From: Rotaria socialis
Taxonomy: Eukaryota > Rotifera > Eurotatoria > Philodinida > Philodinidae
Length of the DNA: 64,000 nt
Direction of reading: 5' to 3'
Assembly (NCBI GenBank): GCA_905331475.1
Contig: CAJNYU010001875.1
Span: 268,122-332,121 of the forward strand
The notes below the pieces were generated by a model that did not search any database, was not told the origin of the DNA, and saw nothing but the letters and a program-made list of their open reading frames with translations. The translations under genes were made by a program, and so were the position numbers. Shown here piece after piece: positions 50,821-61,753 of the stretch; the stretch's first letter is position 1; the number at the start of each line of letters is the position of its first letter.

Positions 50821-53800
50821 TGATTTTTTTTATTTCTTTAAGATAGACATTTTATTCCTTTTGACTTTTTCTTTTTCAAACTTTTGCTTGTTAGTATGTG
50901 TGCATCTTTTGTACAGAACGTTTTTCAGTGTTTCAGTGTTTATTTATATATATATCTGTATCTGTCCTGTTTTTCCTTGGTGTATTTGACACGGAAAAAG
51001 TGAGCGTTTGGGATTTGATCTTTTTTTCTTTGATTGTTGTTTTTCCTTTATAAAGTATATATATATATATAAATGAACAATGATGTCGAGAGATTATAAA
51101 AAAAAAAGAAAAAATTATTGATAATGTAGAATTATTTAGTTTATTCTTTTGTTTGGGAATTTCTATACGATAGCTTTATTGTCAAACAGTCGAGATCGCT
51201 TTTTTTTCATAATGATAGATTGGCATTACAATGAAATCTATAGATTAAATATTTATATACATATGTAGTTATTGTGATTATTCATTGACCATGAATAATA
51301 TTTGATTGAATATATGGTTTCGATTTATATGCTAATATTAAGGAAATGCGATACAAAATGACATATAGAAACAGTAGTTCGAATATGATCATATTAATAT
51401 GTATTTATACAACAAAAAAATAAAGGTTTAAAATGTAATATTACTCATACGTATTGAGGATGTCTTATGTATGTTTTATAGCTTTTCTTAAAATAGAACG
51501 AATTGAAAACGATTATATTTAAGCCAGTCGGTAGTTGTTACATAACCATGGAATGCTTAAATACAATTCAACTTATTCTATGTTTCTACGCAATTCATCA
51601 TCAGATCAAGTAAACCATCGAATCGGTTTTATTCGACTGATTGAAGCGATCCATTGATTTTCATCGAGAGAAAAAAAGACATTGAATCAAAAGACAAAAT
51701 GATCGATGTTCAACAATAGATTTGCATAGTGAATTCTATGGGTACAATACTTTTGGGATTAAAATTTGAAATGAAATGTAGCGACTATTGTTAGTTGCCG
51801 AATGATTATTTTTGGTCTATCTATCTTGGGAGTTATTTCTTTTGTGGCTTAAAACAAGACGTTAGCGGTATACACTCTACAATCGCGTATCGATTATTTC
51901 TGGCACGGCATGTGAAGAGAAGCAAGTTTCTTCTAATCTTCAATACTCCTAATAAATCGTTTTTTTCTTGTAGAGTCTCATTTACAGAGAAAAAAAGGTA
52001 GTTAAATTGGCAAAAGAATTCGACAAATTGAATCATATATAGCTAATATGCACAATCAAATTAACTTCGAATTGCGAAACCCTTGAAAATAGAACCTTCG
52101 ACTACGCTTAAATGAACTAATCAATTCATATTCTAAAAACTAATTTATATTTATTCTATGATTTATCTAACGTCTAATACATTAACTATATATATATATA
52201 ACTCGGTAATGTCAATCGATTCTCCCTTGGAAAATGACAAACATTATCGATGATTTATACTCTTTGCATAGCTTTCCTATCTTCCATCGCCGACAAGCAT
52301 TACGACAGAAAAAATATAAGATAATAATAAAAAGGGAATTAGTAAAAGATTGATGAAGATTTGTGGTTAGTAAGAGTGATTTACGAGAACCGTTAGAAGT
52401 TAATGTATTTAAAAAAAAAGCAGCATAAAAATGTCAGCTAACTTGATTATTTCTATGTAACATTTATTATTCAAGTATATAGATGTAATTAAAATTAGTC
52501 AATCAAAAATAATTTATTTGATTTTTATGTATAACACACATTCTTCAATCTTCCTTACTAAATGAGCTAAAGGGATCTATGTATAATCGTTTTGAAGAGC
52601 AACTTTGTAAGTCATGATTTTTGTGTTGAATTATGATATGACACTATTTTGATAAATAATTCTATATTCATACGTCTATCTCGTAGATTAGACAAATGCT
52701 AGCCTAGAATTCATCAATCAATTTCAGTAGTGTTTTTAAACAATGTATTGCTTTTATATCCGGTTCCTGTTTCTTGTATCGATACATCATAATACTATTT
52801 TCACAATTCTAAGATATTGTTGACAGTTTCTATTTCTTCTTACTTCTCTTTAGTACTCACTCATCTATGGAAAAAAGCGGTCTAATAGATTTCTATGCGT
52901 CAAAGGACACATCAAAATGTGCGTAAGGAGAAGAACTACCTCTATTCTCACATCCTAATGAATAGATGGTCGTAATGCACACTCTCAAAGGATACAAATT
53001 TGTTTGACAGGGTTTTCATTCTCCTTATGTCAACTTGTATCTGTTTTTTTTTTGACATTTTTCGTTTCGATGGTGTTCGATCGGTATTTAACCATCTATC
53101 AGAAACAATTACCTGTTTATAACTTATTAGTTCAATTAGGAAAACTACGGTGTGACGTAGAAAGGTCAAAGAGAAAAATGTCGAAGCACAGATGTTGAAG
53201 AGATAAATATCGAAACCAGAAGGTATTAGAAACAAAACTATTCCGTGTGGTACACGCTGAGTCTAGACGTCCTCTGTTTATTTTGTATTTTTTGACTATT
53301 CCATTGGTTGGTATCGGTAACTACCAGTAGCAGAAATGAGTAATACATGATAGACATTAACTACGATCTAACTAACAGTCTACTATCATGGCCACAGCTG
53401 GTACATCTTTACCATATTTGTAGGTCAGTCAACCATTTCAATTATGTCCTTTAACAATCCATCAAATAAAAACAAGTTGCTCGTATCAGATATTTTGATT
53501 TTCTAATATTAGACGCCAGATTCAATAGATGTTCAACAAAAGTTTCTACATGGCGGCCAAGGTCACTATGTAGATTAAGAAACTATTGAAGTAATTCTAA
53601 AGAATTTGTTTTTCTTTTAATCAATGTATGCTCTCTTGCAGAGTATTCGTATAATCTCATATTAAACATTTGGTTTCGAATTGTTGAATAAATAACAATT
53701 TATTTTATTTCTGACTTGATGCGAAAAGAAAAAAAAATCCATACTTCTTGACAGTGATGTTTCGTTCTTTTTTGTTTTGTCACGTTGTAGGTAGAAGCAG

Positions 53801-54036
53801 AGGAAATCAAATTTGTTTTTACCAACGCTATGTTTACGAAAATTATACTTGCCGTGAGAAGCAAAATGAATTTTCCAACTTAGAAAATTTACTTGGTAAA
53901 TAAAAAATAGTCAAGTTTATTCTTTCGATAGGCATATTTTTCTAAGAAAAACTCCAAATACATGTCGTCGATTTCATGAAAAAGAAGATTTATTTAATTA
54001 TATACAATATTAAAGGGTTCTTCCACTATTATTGCA
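50821..54036. other. Intergenic, 3.2 kb, no gene seen
   Basis: AT-rich, with short TA runs near 51056 and 52186. Open frames here (for example 52948-53235 on the minus strand) are short and unlike any family. It should hold the nesprin-like 3' UTR and the ART-TPR promoter. Confidence 0.6.
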
Positions 54037-56697
54037 ATGGCAACAAATATCAAAGTCAATAAATCGATTATAAATTCTTCTAGTATTATCAAACATAATA
54101 TTATTATTTGGTTGAATTCAGATCACAATTATACTCATGAAAATATTAAAAATTCATTTCAAAAAATTCAATATTTAATTAGTTCGATTGAAATATTTGA
54201 TAATATTAGTGAGTGTATTAATTATCTTAAGACTATTAAAAATGAAAACACATTTATGATTATTGCTGATTCTTTCTATGAACAATATATTCATGGTACG
54301 AATCTAATTGAAGAAATCAATCAAATTGATACCGTTTATATATTTTGTAGTGATCCATTGAAAGAAAAATTCTGGGAAAATGAATGTCAGAATCAAAAAG
54401 GAACTTTCACTAATATTGAATCTATTATTGCTGCAATCGAACAAGCGAATTATCCACCTGAAAATAATCATCCAACTAACAGTATAATTTCTATAGTAAA
54501 TAATGATTTCGATGAACTTGATCCATCGTATATCTATTCAAAATTACTTCTTGAAATTATTTTAAAAATTGAATATGACGACCAAGCAAAAAAGGAATCA
54601 TTTAATTATTGTCGACAATATTATGCTGATAATAAGGCAACAGTGAAAGCAATTGATGAACTTGAAAATGATTATCATAATCATTCGCCGATTTGGTGGT
54701 ATACAAAGGAATCCGCTGTCTATAGACTATTGAGTAGTGCTGTGCAAACACATGATGCTAATATGATAATTAAAATGGGATTTTTTATGCAAGATCTTCA
54801 TCGAGAAATAAAAAGAATCTATTATGAAACTGATCGAACAACTAAAGTGACTCTTTATCGAGGGCATGGAATGTTAGCAGATGAGTTTGAAAAGTTTCGA
54901 AAACGAGAAGGTGAAGTCTTTGCATTTAATTGGTTTTTATCAACAAGTACCGATCAAGAAGTAGCCATGACTTTTGCAAAAACTGCTATACTTGATCATA
55001 CAACCATAGGCATTCTATTTGAAATAGAAATTGATCCATCGATCTGTTCAATTCCGTTCGCCTGTTTAAATAATCACAGTTATTATTTCCAAGCAGAAAA
55101 TGAGGTTTTAATTTCTGCACATAGCGTATGTAGAATTGTTAAAATAAACAAAATTGAAGATCGACTATGGATCGTTAATTTAGCCTTAACTTCTGACATG
55201 CATGAACAGTCGAAGTTTTTAATAAATCATATACGTAGTGAGATTTATTGTGTAACTCATTGGCATTCTTTGGCTACTATTTTACAAAAAATGGGTAAAT
55301 ATGATATAGCGATAAAAGTTCTTCAGAAAATAAGGGAAATAACGGACGATACTGATGATGAAAAATTGATGAATTTATTATCGTCTGATTATAATAGTAT
55401 TGGTTTAATGGTTGATTCAATGGAGAAATATTCTGATGCACTCTCATGGTATACAGAAGCATCGAAAATATTAAAAAATTATCTTTCATCTGATCATACA
55501 TCATTGGCTACTGTCTATAATAATATTGGAATGGTACATCGGTCATTGGGAGATTACACCTTGGCACTTTCAAACTGTGAAATAGCACTTGACATAAGAT
55601 TGAAATCTTCTTCGTCAAATGATACATCCTTGAGTAATGTTTATTGTAATCTTGGCATGATCTATGAATCTAAAGGAGACTATTCTGAGGCTCTTTCATA
55701 TTATGAAAAAGCCTATGAAACTCAAAAATCTTCCCTTCCTCCTCATCATCCATTCTTTACTGCTAGTTATAATAATTTTGGTGGAATATACAGTCTTTTG
55801 GGAGACTATTCAAATGCACTATTATATTATACAAAAACAGTTGAAATTCAAGAAAAATCTCTTCCAGCTGATCATCCATCATTAGCATTTGCTTACAGTA
55901 ATATTGGTTATGTATATCAATTAATGGGAAAATATACTGTTGCACTGTCATATTTTGAAGAAGCACTTAAAATTCAAGAAAAACTTTCCGAGTCAAATCT
56001 ACTTTCTCGAGCAACTACATATAATAATATTGGTTTAGTATATCGGTTTATGGAAAACTATCCGACTGCACTTGTATACTTAGATAAGACGCTCGTAATC
56101 GAAGAACAATGTCTTCCACCAGATCATCCATCACTAGCATGCACCTACAATAATCTTGGTACGATATATCAATCTATGAAAGAATATCCAACTGCACTCG
56201 AATACTATGGAAAAACATTAAAAATATGGCAGAAATCTCTTCCGTCCAATCATCCATCGTTGGCTACTATTCATAATAATATTGGTAGTATGTATGATTG
56301 CATGGAGGATTATGAACAAGCACTTGTATACTATACAAAAGCAATTGAAATACAAAAGATTTTATCATGTAGTAATCCTCTAGATTCCGCTAGTACATAC
56401 AATAATATAGGTGAAACATATCGAGCGATGGGTGATCATTCAAAGGCATTATCATACTATCAAAAAGCATTGGAAATTGAACAGAAGCATCTCTCTAGTA
56501 GTCATCCATCATTAGCAATCACTATAAGCAATATGGCTGTAGCACTTGAAGATACTAAGCAATATGAGCAAGCATATGAACATGCTGAACGAGCTGTTGA
56601 TATTCTTCTTCATTCGTTTGGACCTAATCACGCTCAAACCATAATAAATAAAAATTATCGTGGCCAACTACGTGAAAAACTATTACCTGTGAACTAA
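54037..56697 (+). CDS. ADP-ribosyltransferase with TPR array, intronless
   Basis: A single 886-codon exon. Residues about 20-135 form an unrecognised alpha/beta-looking domain (NIIIWLNSDH, TVYIFCSDP). Residues about 210-370 carry an arginine-type ADP-ribosyltransferase core: Arg275 in LYRGHG, Ser302 in FLSTST, and the ExE pair Glu354/Glu356 in QAENEVLIS. This R-S-ExE set binds NAD and transfers ADP-ribose. Residues about 405-860 hold roughly eleven 42-residue TPR units of the kinesin-light-chain type, with the recurring pattern HPSLA-YNNIG-Y-ALSYY-KALEIQ. There is no signal peptide or membrane segment, so it is probably intracellular, with the TPRs choosing the protein partner. The absence of introns in an intron-dense neighbourhood suggests horizontal or retro-copy origin and later expansion. 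Target, regulator and biological role are unknown. Confidence 0.88.
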   Translation: MATNIKVNKSIINSSSIIKHNIIIWLNSDHNYTHENIKNSFQKIQYLISSIEIFDNISECINYLKTIKNENTFMIIADSFYEQYIHGTNLIEEINQIDTVYIFCSDPLKEKFWENECQNQKGTFTNIESIIAAIEQANYPPENNHPTNSIISIVNNDFDELDPSYIYSKLLLEIILKIEYDDQAKKESFNYCRQYYADNKATVKAIDELENDYHNHSPIWWYTKESAVYRLLSSAVQTHDANMIIKMGFFMQDLHREIKRIYYETDRTTKVTLYRGHGMLADEFEKFRKREGEVFAFNWFLSTSTDQEVAMTFAKTAILDHTTIGILFEIEIDPSICSIPFACLNNHSYYFQAENEVLISAHSVCRIVKINKIEDRLWIVNLALTSDMHEQSKFLINHIRSEIYCVTHWHSLATILQKMGKYDIAIKVLQKIREITDDTDDEKLMNLLSSDYNSIGLMVDSMEKYSDALSWYTEASKILKNYLSSDHTSLATVYNNIGMVHRSLGDYTLALSNCEIALDIRLKSSSSNDTSLSNVYCNLGMIYESKGDYSEALSYYEKAYETQKSSLPPHHPFFTASYNNFGGIYSLLGDYSNALLYYTKTVEIQEKSLPADHPSLAFAYSNIGYVYQLMGKYTVALSYFEEALKIQEKLSESNLLSRATTYNNIGLVYRFMENYPTALVYLDKTLVIEEQCLPPDHPSLACTYNNLGTIYQSMKEYPTALEYYGKTLKIWQKSLPSNHPSLATIHNNIGSMYDCMEDYEQALVYYTKAIEIQKILSCSNPLDSASTYNNIGETYRAMGDHSKALSYYQKALEIEQKHLSSSHPSLAITISNMAVALEDTKQYEQAYEHAERAVDILLHSFGPNHAQTIINKNYRGQLREKLLPVN

Positions 56698-58801
56698 ATT
56701 ATTAAACAATACAATGAGAAATGCAGCAGCTATTGGGATACGTTTCTATTTTGATCAAAATTTTATTTTTTCTTCGACAAAAATTGGTTGCTGTCTCAGA
56801 CGTAATAACGCAATCATTAAAGATGAATGTTAACTTCGTGTATTTTTCACAAATTGTATATCAATTTTACTTTATTTTTCCTACTTTTTTCTTTTACTAC
56901 ACACATCAATAGAATTTTAACATGATTTATTATAGATATAATCGAAGTTATGCATTCTAGGATAATTGATTTATGATTGTTGTAGCACGCATTAGAGACG
57001 TGCCATAGTACAGAAATACGTCACACGTATTATTCATATGTTCTCGGTAGTTTTTTTTCTTGGCAAATACGCACATGATTTTTGTAACCTAAAACTCTCC
57101 TTTTTTTCTTTCTGTCAGATAATTATCGCAACTTTTTCCTTATAAGTTACTAGTTGTACTGATTAACTTCCACTGTAGTCTATTTTCTATTGACATATAT
57201 GTTATCTTTCATTCAACTAAACCAATTGATGTTCGTCGTCTATTAAAGATTAGAATTAAAATTCAAACGTAAACTTTCTATACACAAACACAGAGTCTTT
57301 AAATTAATACAGATTTTTGTTTCGTTCAAATCACTAGTAGAACGATCTTCGAAATAGAGAATACAGTTATTAGCATTATTTATTGAAAATTTTAAAACAT
57401 CGAAGTTCGTCATTACAAGAACAAGAGAGATATATAGCAATAGCAATATTTATTAAAGATATTATTATATGAATTTACAGCAGCATGATATGTCATAACA
57501 AATAGTATCAAATACGAAACAATAATCACACGATATCTAGAATAGAGAGATTATCGAAAGATGATCGGACTACACGGAATTGACAAAGGACTAAGTAAAT
57601 AGCATCATGAAATGATAACAGACTCCTTGAGGATTACCTTGAGAACAAAAATAAACACAAACGACTGCATATGTTACCTTGTATTTAATCCTGTTAAATG
57701 GAAAATGTTTTTTAATATTATTAGTAGCCCTTCTCTTTGTACATTGAATGCACTAGTAGTACTAGAAGAATTCAAAATAGGTAATTTTTTGTAGGCATGC
57801 ATTTAATGTAATATCTAAACATATAGCAATCCATATCTAAATTATATCAATATTGCCTAACTTAATACAGTAGTATCTATTCTGGTGACAGGATGCCTTT
57901 AAAAAAATTGTTTAATTTAATTTTGTAATTCAACATCTTTTAAATCAATTAAATATCTGAAAGAAAAAATGTTCTGTCTTTTAATTCAATATATTATCAC
58001 TGTTAACAAGTGACTATCAATGAATTTATCGACTTATCTAATTAATTTGAACGTAATCTATAATTGAAAGAGTATATGTGAGTTGGGATGAGGATAAGTG
58101 ATAGGAAAAAGTTAGTTTAAAAAATAGCTTGGGTGTGATGTGGCTGTGAAGAAAGATAAGAACACCACGCCCTCAAGGAGAATGTTTTTCACGAGTCAAC
58201 AAATACACATGATTGAGCTTGTATTTTACTGTCTACTAGTGAGATGTATTTTTCAGTGTCGTGTCGCCACATAAAAGAGAAAAATATATAATAAAAGCAA
58301 GTGCATTTAATATAATCATTCTAGTAACTTTTTTTCTTCTCCATATAATATGAAAGGTAACTGGTCCTCATCCAATCTTAATGCATGAGATTGGTTGAAT
58401 ATATAACTAGAATAATAATCTTGAGTGACATATAAATCATGTATCCGATTGAAGAGCGCAAATCATATTGTATAAGAAAACTACACTAAACATAACTTAT
58501 TCTATTACGAATCGAAATTTCTATTAAGAAAATGAAGAAAATTATTTGCAAATAATACTGTATTAATTGTAAATTTCCAAACAAGTTGACAGCAATAATT
58601 AGAGGATAAAATAAAAAATGATTAACTCTTATTACACATACAATACTTAATAAGCTTGATTATATTTGAACAAAGTTACACATCACAACAGCATATGTAC
58701 ATATATATATGTAACATCTACATAACTGTCTTTTTTTTCATAACGTATGAAAAGAAAAGAAAAGAAAAAACTAGAAGAAATTTATACGGTTTTGTTTGGG
58801 A
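56698..58801. other. Intergenic between convergent ART-TPR and kinase genes
   Basis: About 2.1 kb. Both neighbours end into it, so it should hold two 3' UTRs. AT-rich, with only short open frames. No repeat ends or RNA genes recognised. Confidence 0.6.
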
Positions 58802-60547
58802 TCATTCATTTGATTTATCATACATAGATTTATATTCCATCCATGCAGCATCTTCACGTTCTTCCGTCAGCCAAGTTACTGTTGATGGTAATGGATGTTG
58901 TTTAGATGATAGATCATATTCTATTCGTGCTTCAATTTCACGTAATTTTTTATATAAATGAAAATCTGTAAACCATGCATGAAATAGAGCTTCCTAGGTG
59001 GGGAAAAAAAATCATTTCATTAATAAAACTTAACTAATTAAAAACAAAATTCTCACTGTTGATCTAATACGTGTATTTGCCTGAACGATTAATAGTTTAT
59101 TTGAAATAAGATCAATTGCTTCATCTGTTATATCTTTCCATCGTGGTTGAGAAAAGAGTAATTTCCTATTACGTACTATTTCTTCAGCACGATGAACATC
59201 TTTTTCATCATAAGGCAATGTACCAGATAGAGCTGCATATAGAACAATGCCAACACTCCACATGTCCACTAATCGATTATAACCTTCTTTGCTGTGATAT
59301 ATCTCTGGTGCACAATAAACTTTCTAAAAACAAAACAATCAACCAAAGAAGATTAATTTTAATTTTAATATTCACATTGATTCCACCTAATACATACTGT
59401 GCCTACGCGTGTTTTACGAAATGAATGTTCACCAATAATTCTCGAGTAACCAAAATCAGCTAATTTTGCTAAAGGTAAATCATGTTTATATTTTGTTTGA
59501 TTAGATCGACCGGTATTGCTATTGGCTGGTATTGGTTTAAGAAATGATATGAGAATATTTTCACATTTAACATCGAGATGACCACAATTATTTGAATGTA
59601 AATATCTTAATGCAATAATTACTTGATATATGAGCATTTTACTCATATTTTCATCGAGCCATTTATTCTGTGATTCCATTATATATTTACACATATCGGT
59701 TTCCATACGTTCGGTAATAATATAAACAGCATCTCCACGTTCGAAATAAGCTTCAAGCTTAAGAATATTAACCTAAAACCGAAAAAGTTTACATAGAAAT
59801 ATTTTTCTCTTCTTCTAGTAAATGAATTCTTTTACATGATTGAATTTATAAAGATGATCGATTTCTTCATTTGTTCGTCGAATATCTTCTTCACTACAAT
59901 TTGCTTTTTCAATACATTTTATAGCAACCTTACGATTTGTTGATGTTCGAATAGCACCAACAACTCGTCCGAATTGACCTAAAATTTGCAAAAACAAAAT
60001 TTTCAAATAGTTTTTCACCTTTTAAATCCGACATACCTTCGCCAATTTTTTCACCAGTAAATGTATACAATTCATGTAGATCTTTATCTTCATTATCTAT
60101 TCCACATGGTGGACGTCGATAGATACTTCGTTTTCGTCTTAAATCACTCGCTACTTTGGTAGTAACCGATGTGACTGGTGTTGACGTAGTGGCAATAGGA
60201 GATGTTGGTTGTGAATGTGATGATGAACCACTTGCTAATGATTCCCATTGGCCACGAATTGATGAATAAAATTGTGCCGTTTGCATTTGTAAATCATCTG
60301 AGTCACTTTTTTTTCCAACACATAGAGCAAATTTATTTTGAAAATATATTTCAAATATATGATCTCGTTCATCTACGAAGTGTGTTAAAATAAGATCGTT
60401 TATATCATCCAAAGGAAAAACTATAATCGAAAACAAAAATCTGTCCAATGAATTATTCATTTTAATATGTAAATCATCATCCGACATCAGTCGTTCACGT
60501 AAACCATTCTTATTGCTAAATGAATATATAAAAAAAGACGATCTCAT
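58802..60547 (-). CDS. Protein kinase D-like Ser/Thr kinase, starting at the PH domain
   Basis: Five exons join in frame: 60547-60037, 59978-59836, 59772-59398, 59323-59057 and 58993-58802 (about 495 aa). The first exon resembles the PKD PH domain (SNKNGLRERL, HIFEIYFQNKFALCVG, then a helix with RGQWESLASG). The kinase domain has the glycine loop IGEGQFGRV, Lys in VAIKCIEK, catalytic HLDVKCEN (family HCDLKPEN), DFGYSR, activation loop HSFRKTRVGT, APE and DMWSVGIVLYAALSG. The two PKD activation-loop phosphosites are kept as Ser and Thr. The C-terminal tail follows the PKD pattern (LREIEARI). Family role: diacylglycerol-responsive kinase at Golgi and membranes. The two C1 domains that bind diacylglycerol are not found upstream. 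The start may be ATG at 60547, or exons may be missing. Confidence 0.82.
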
Positions 60548-61753
60548 TAAATTAATATTAAATACGGAGCAAATATGGATTAAAGATGCATTAAACTACT
60601 TCCTAATTGATTTTATCGACAATGAAATCTGTCTATCAAATGAAATCAATCATACACATGATGACGATGATGATAATGACAATGACGCTGACGATGATAA
60701 AGAAAGCAATGACGAATGGATCAAAAAGAAGCATTTTCCAACATTTTAAAAGTCATAAAAGAAAACAAATCCACAACAAATACTCGTACAGTTTCAAAAT
60801 AAAGCACCCGATCCATAGTTGCTATATCCGATAACAGATGATTTTCTAATTTTATTAAGCCCCCCCCCCGACCCTAATTTCTATTTTTGCTCCGGATTAT
60901 CCGATCTAGCTGAAATTTTCAGGGAAGGTGTATCTACTATTAGTAAACTTACGAAAAAAATTTCAGTTCGAAATATTGAGCCAATCATGGTTTATCTCAC
61001 GATTATGGGCCAAAATGGTGGTGCCAGCGTTTCCCAAATTTCTCAGTCATTTCAAATGTTAGAAAGCTCGGGTCACTTTTAAATTATACCGAAAACGTTG
61101 CGCTACAACTTGACAAGGTCGGATTTTTGTTTTTCATTTCCAATTTTTTTACTCAAGCTTATCTCATACTGTATGGCAAAAAATAGGGTATACCTTGTAA
61201 AAGATTTGAATCTGATGAGATATTAAACAAACAAATCGTAGATTCTGTCTTTGTTAATTTCTAGAACCGATCATTGGAGTCATTTTAACACCAACCGCAA
61301 GTGTCTAGCGTTTAAAATGGCGGAGAAATTTGGGAAATACAAAAGTGTTAAAGCAAAAAACTCTATTTTGAGAAAAACGTAAAACAAGTTTGAGAAGTGA
61401 ATTTCAAAACTTTTTCTACAATAACATGGTGCGAAATGAAGTTTTTAGTGATTTCCTATCGATCATTGATCAGAACGAGTTGAATGGACGTATTCAAAGG
61501 CATATGGAAAAAATATTTTTGCTCCATATGTTTATGTTATGTCCACTGTAAAATTAATCGAAACTGTTTGGTATCATAGGAGCCAAATCATCTGAATTTA
61601 TATGAGTGATTTTATACCATATAATAATAGTAGTTGAAAATTATCTGAAACCGATGAAAATATGTGAATTCCTCTGTAAGAAAAAAGATCCTAGCAAAGT
61701 TTATTGACCAGTTTTTCAAAAAATTTGGATAAATTATAAGAAGTTTTAAAAAA
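60548..61753. other. Gap between the kinase and transposase genes
   Basis: No C1-domain exon of the kinase was found here. A plus-strand frame at 60513-60749 has a coding-like start and an Asp-rich tail (HTHDDDDDNDNDADDD) but no known family. From about 60859 (a run of ten C) the sequence changes to a repeat-like style (less AT-rich, words such as AGCTGAAATTTTCAGG), probably the 3' arm of the adjoining Mutator-like element. Confidence 0.45.

Noticed and set aside
55277-55966. Other open frames within the ART-TPR gene
   Set aside because: They are shadows of the repeated TPR codons in the long plus-strand frame.
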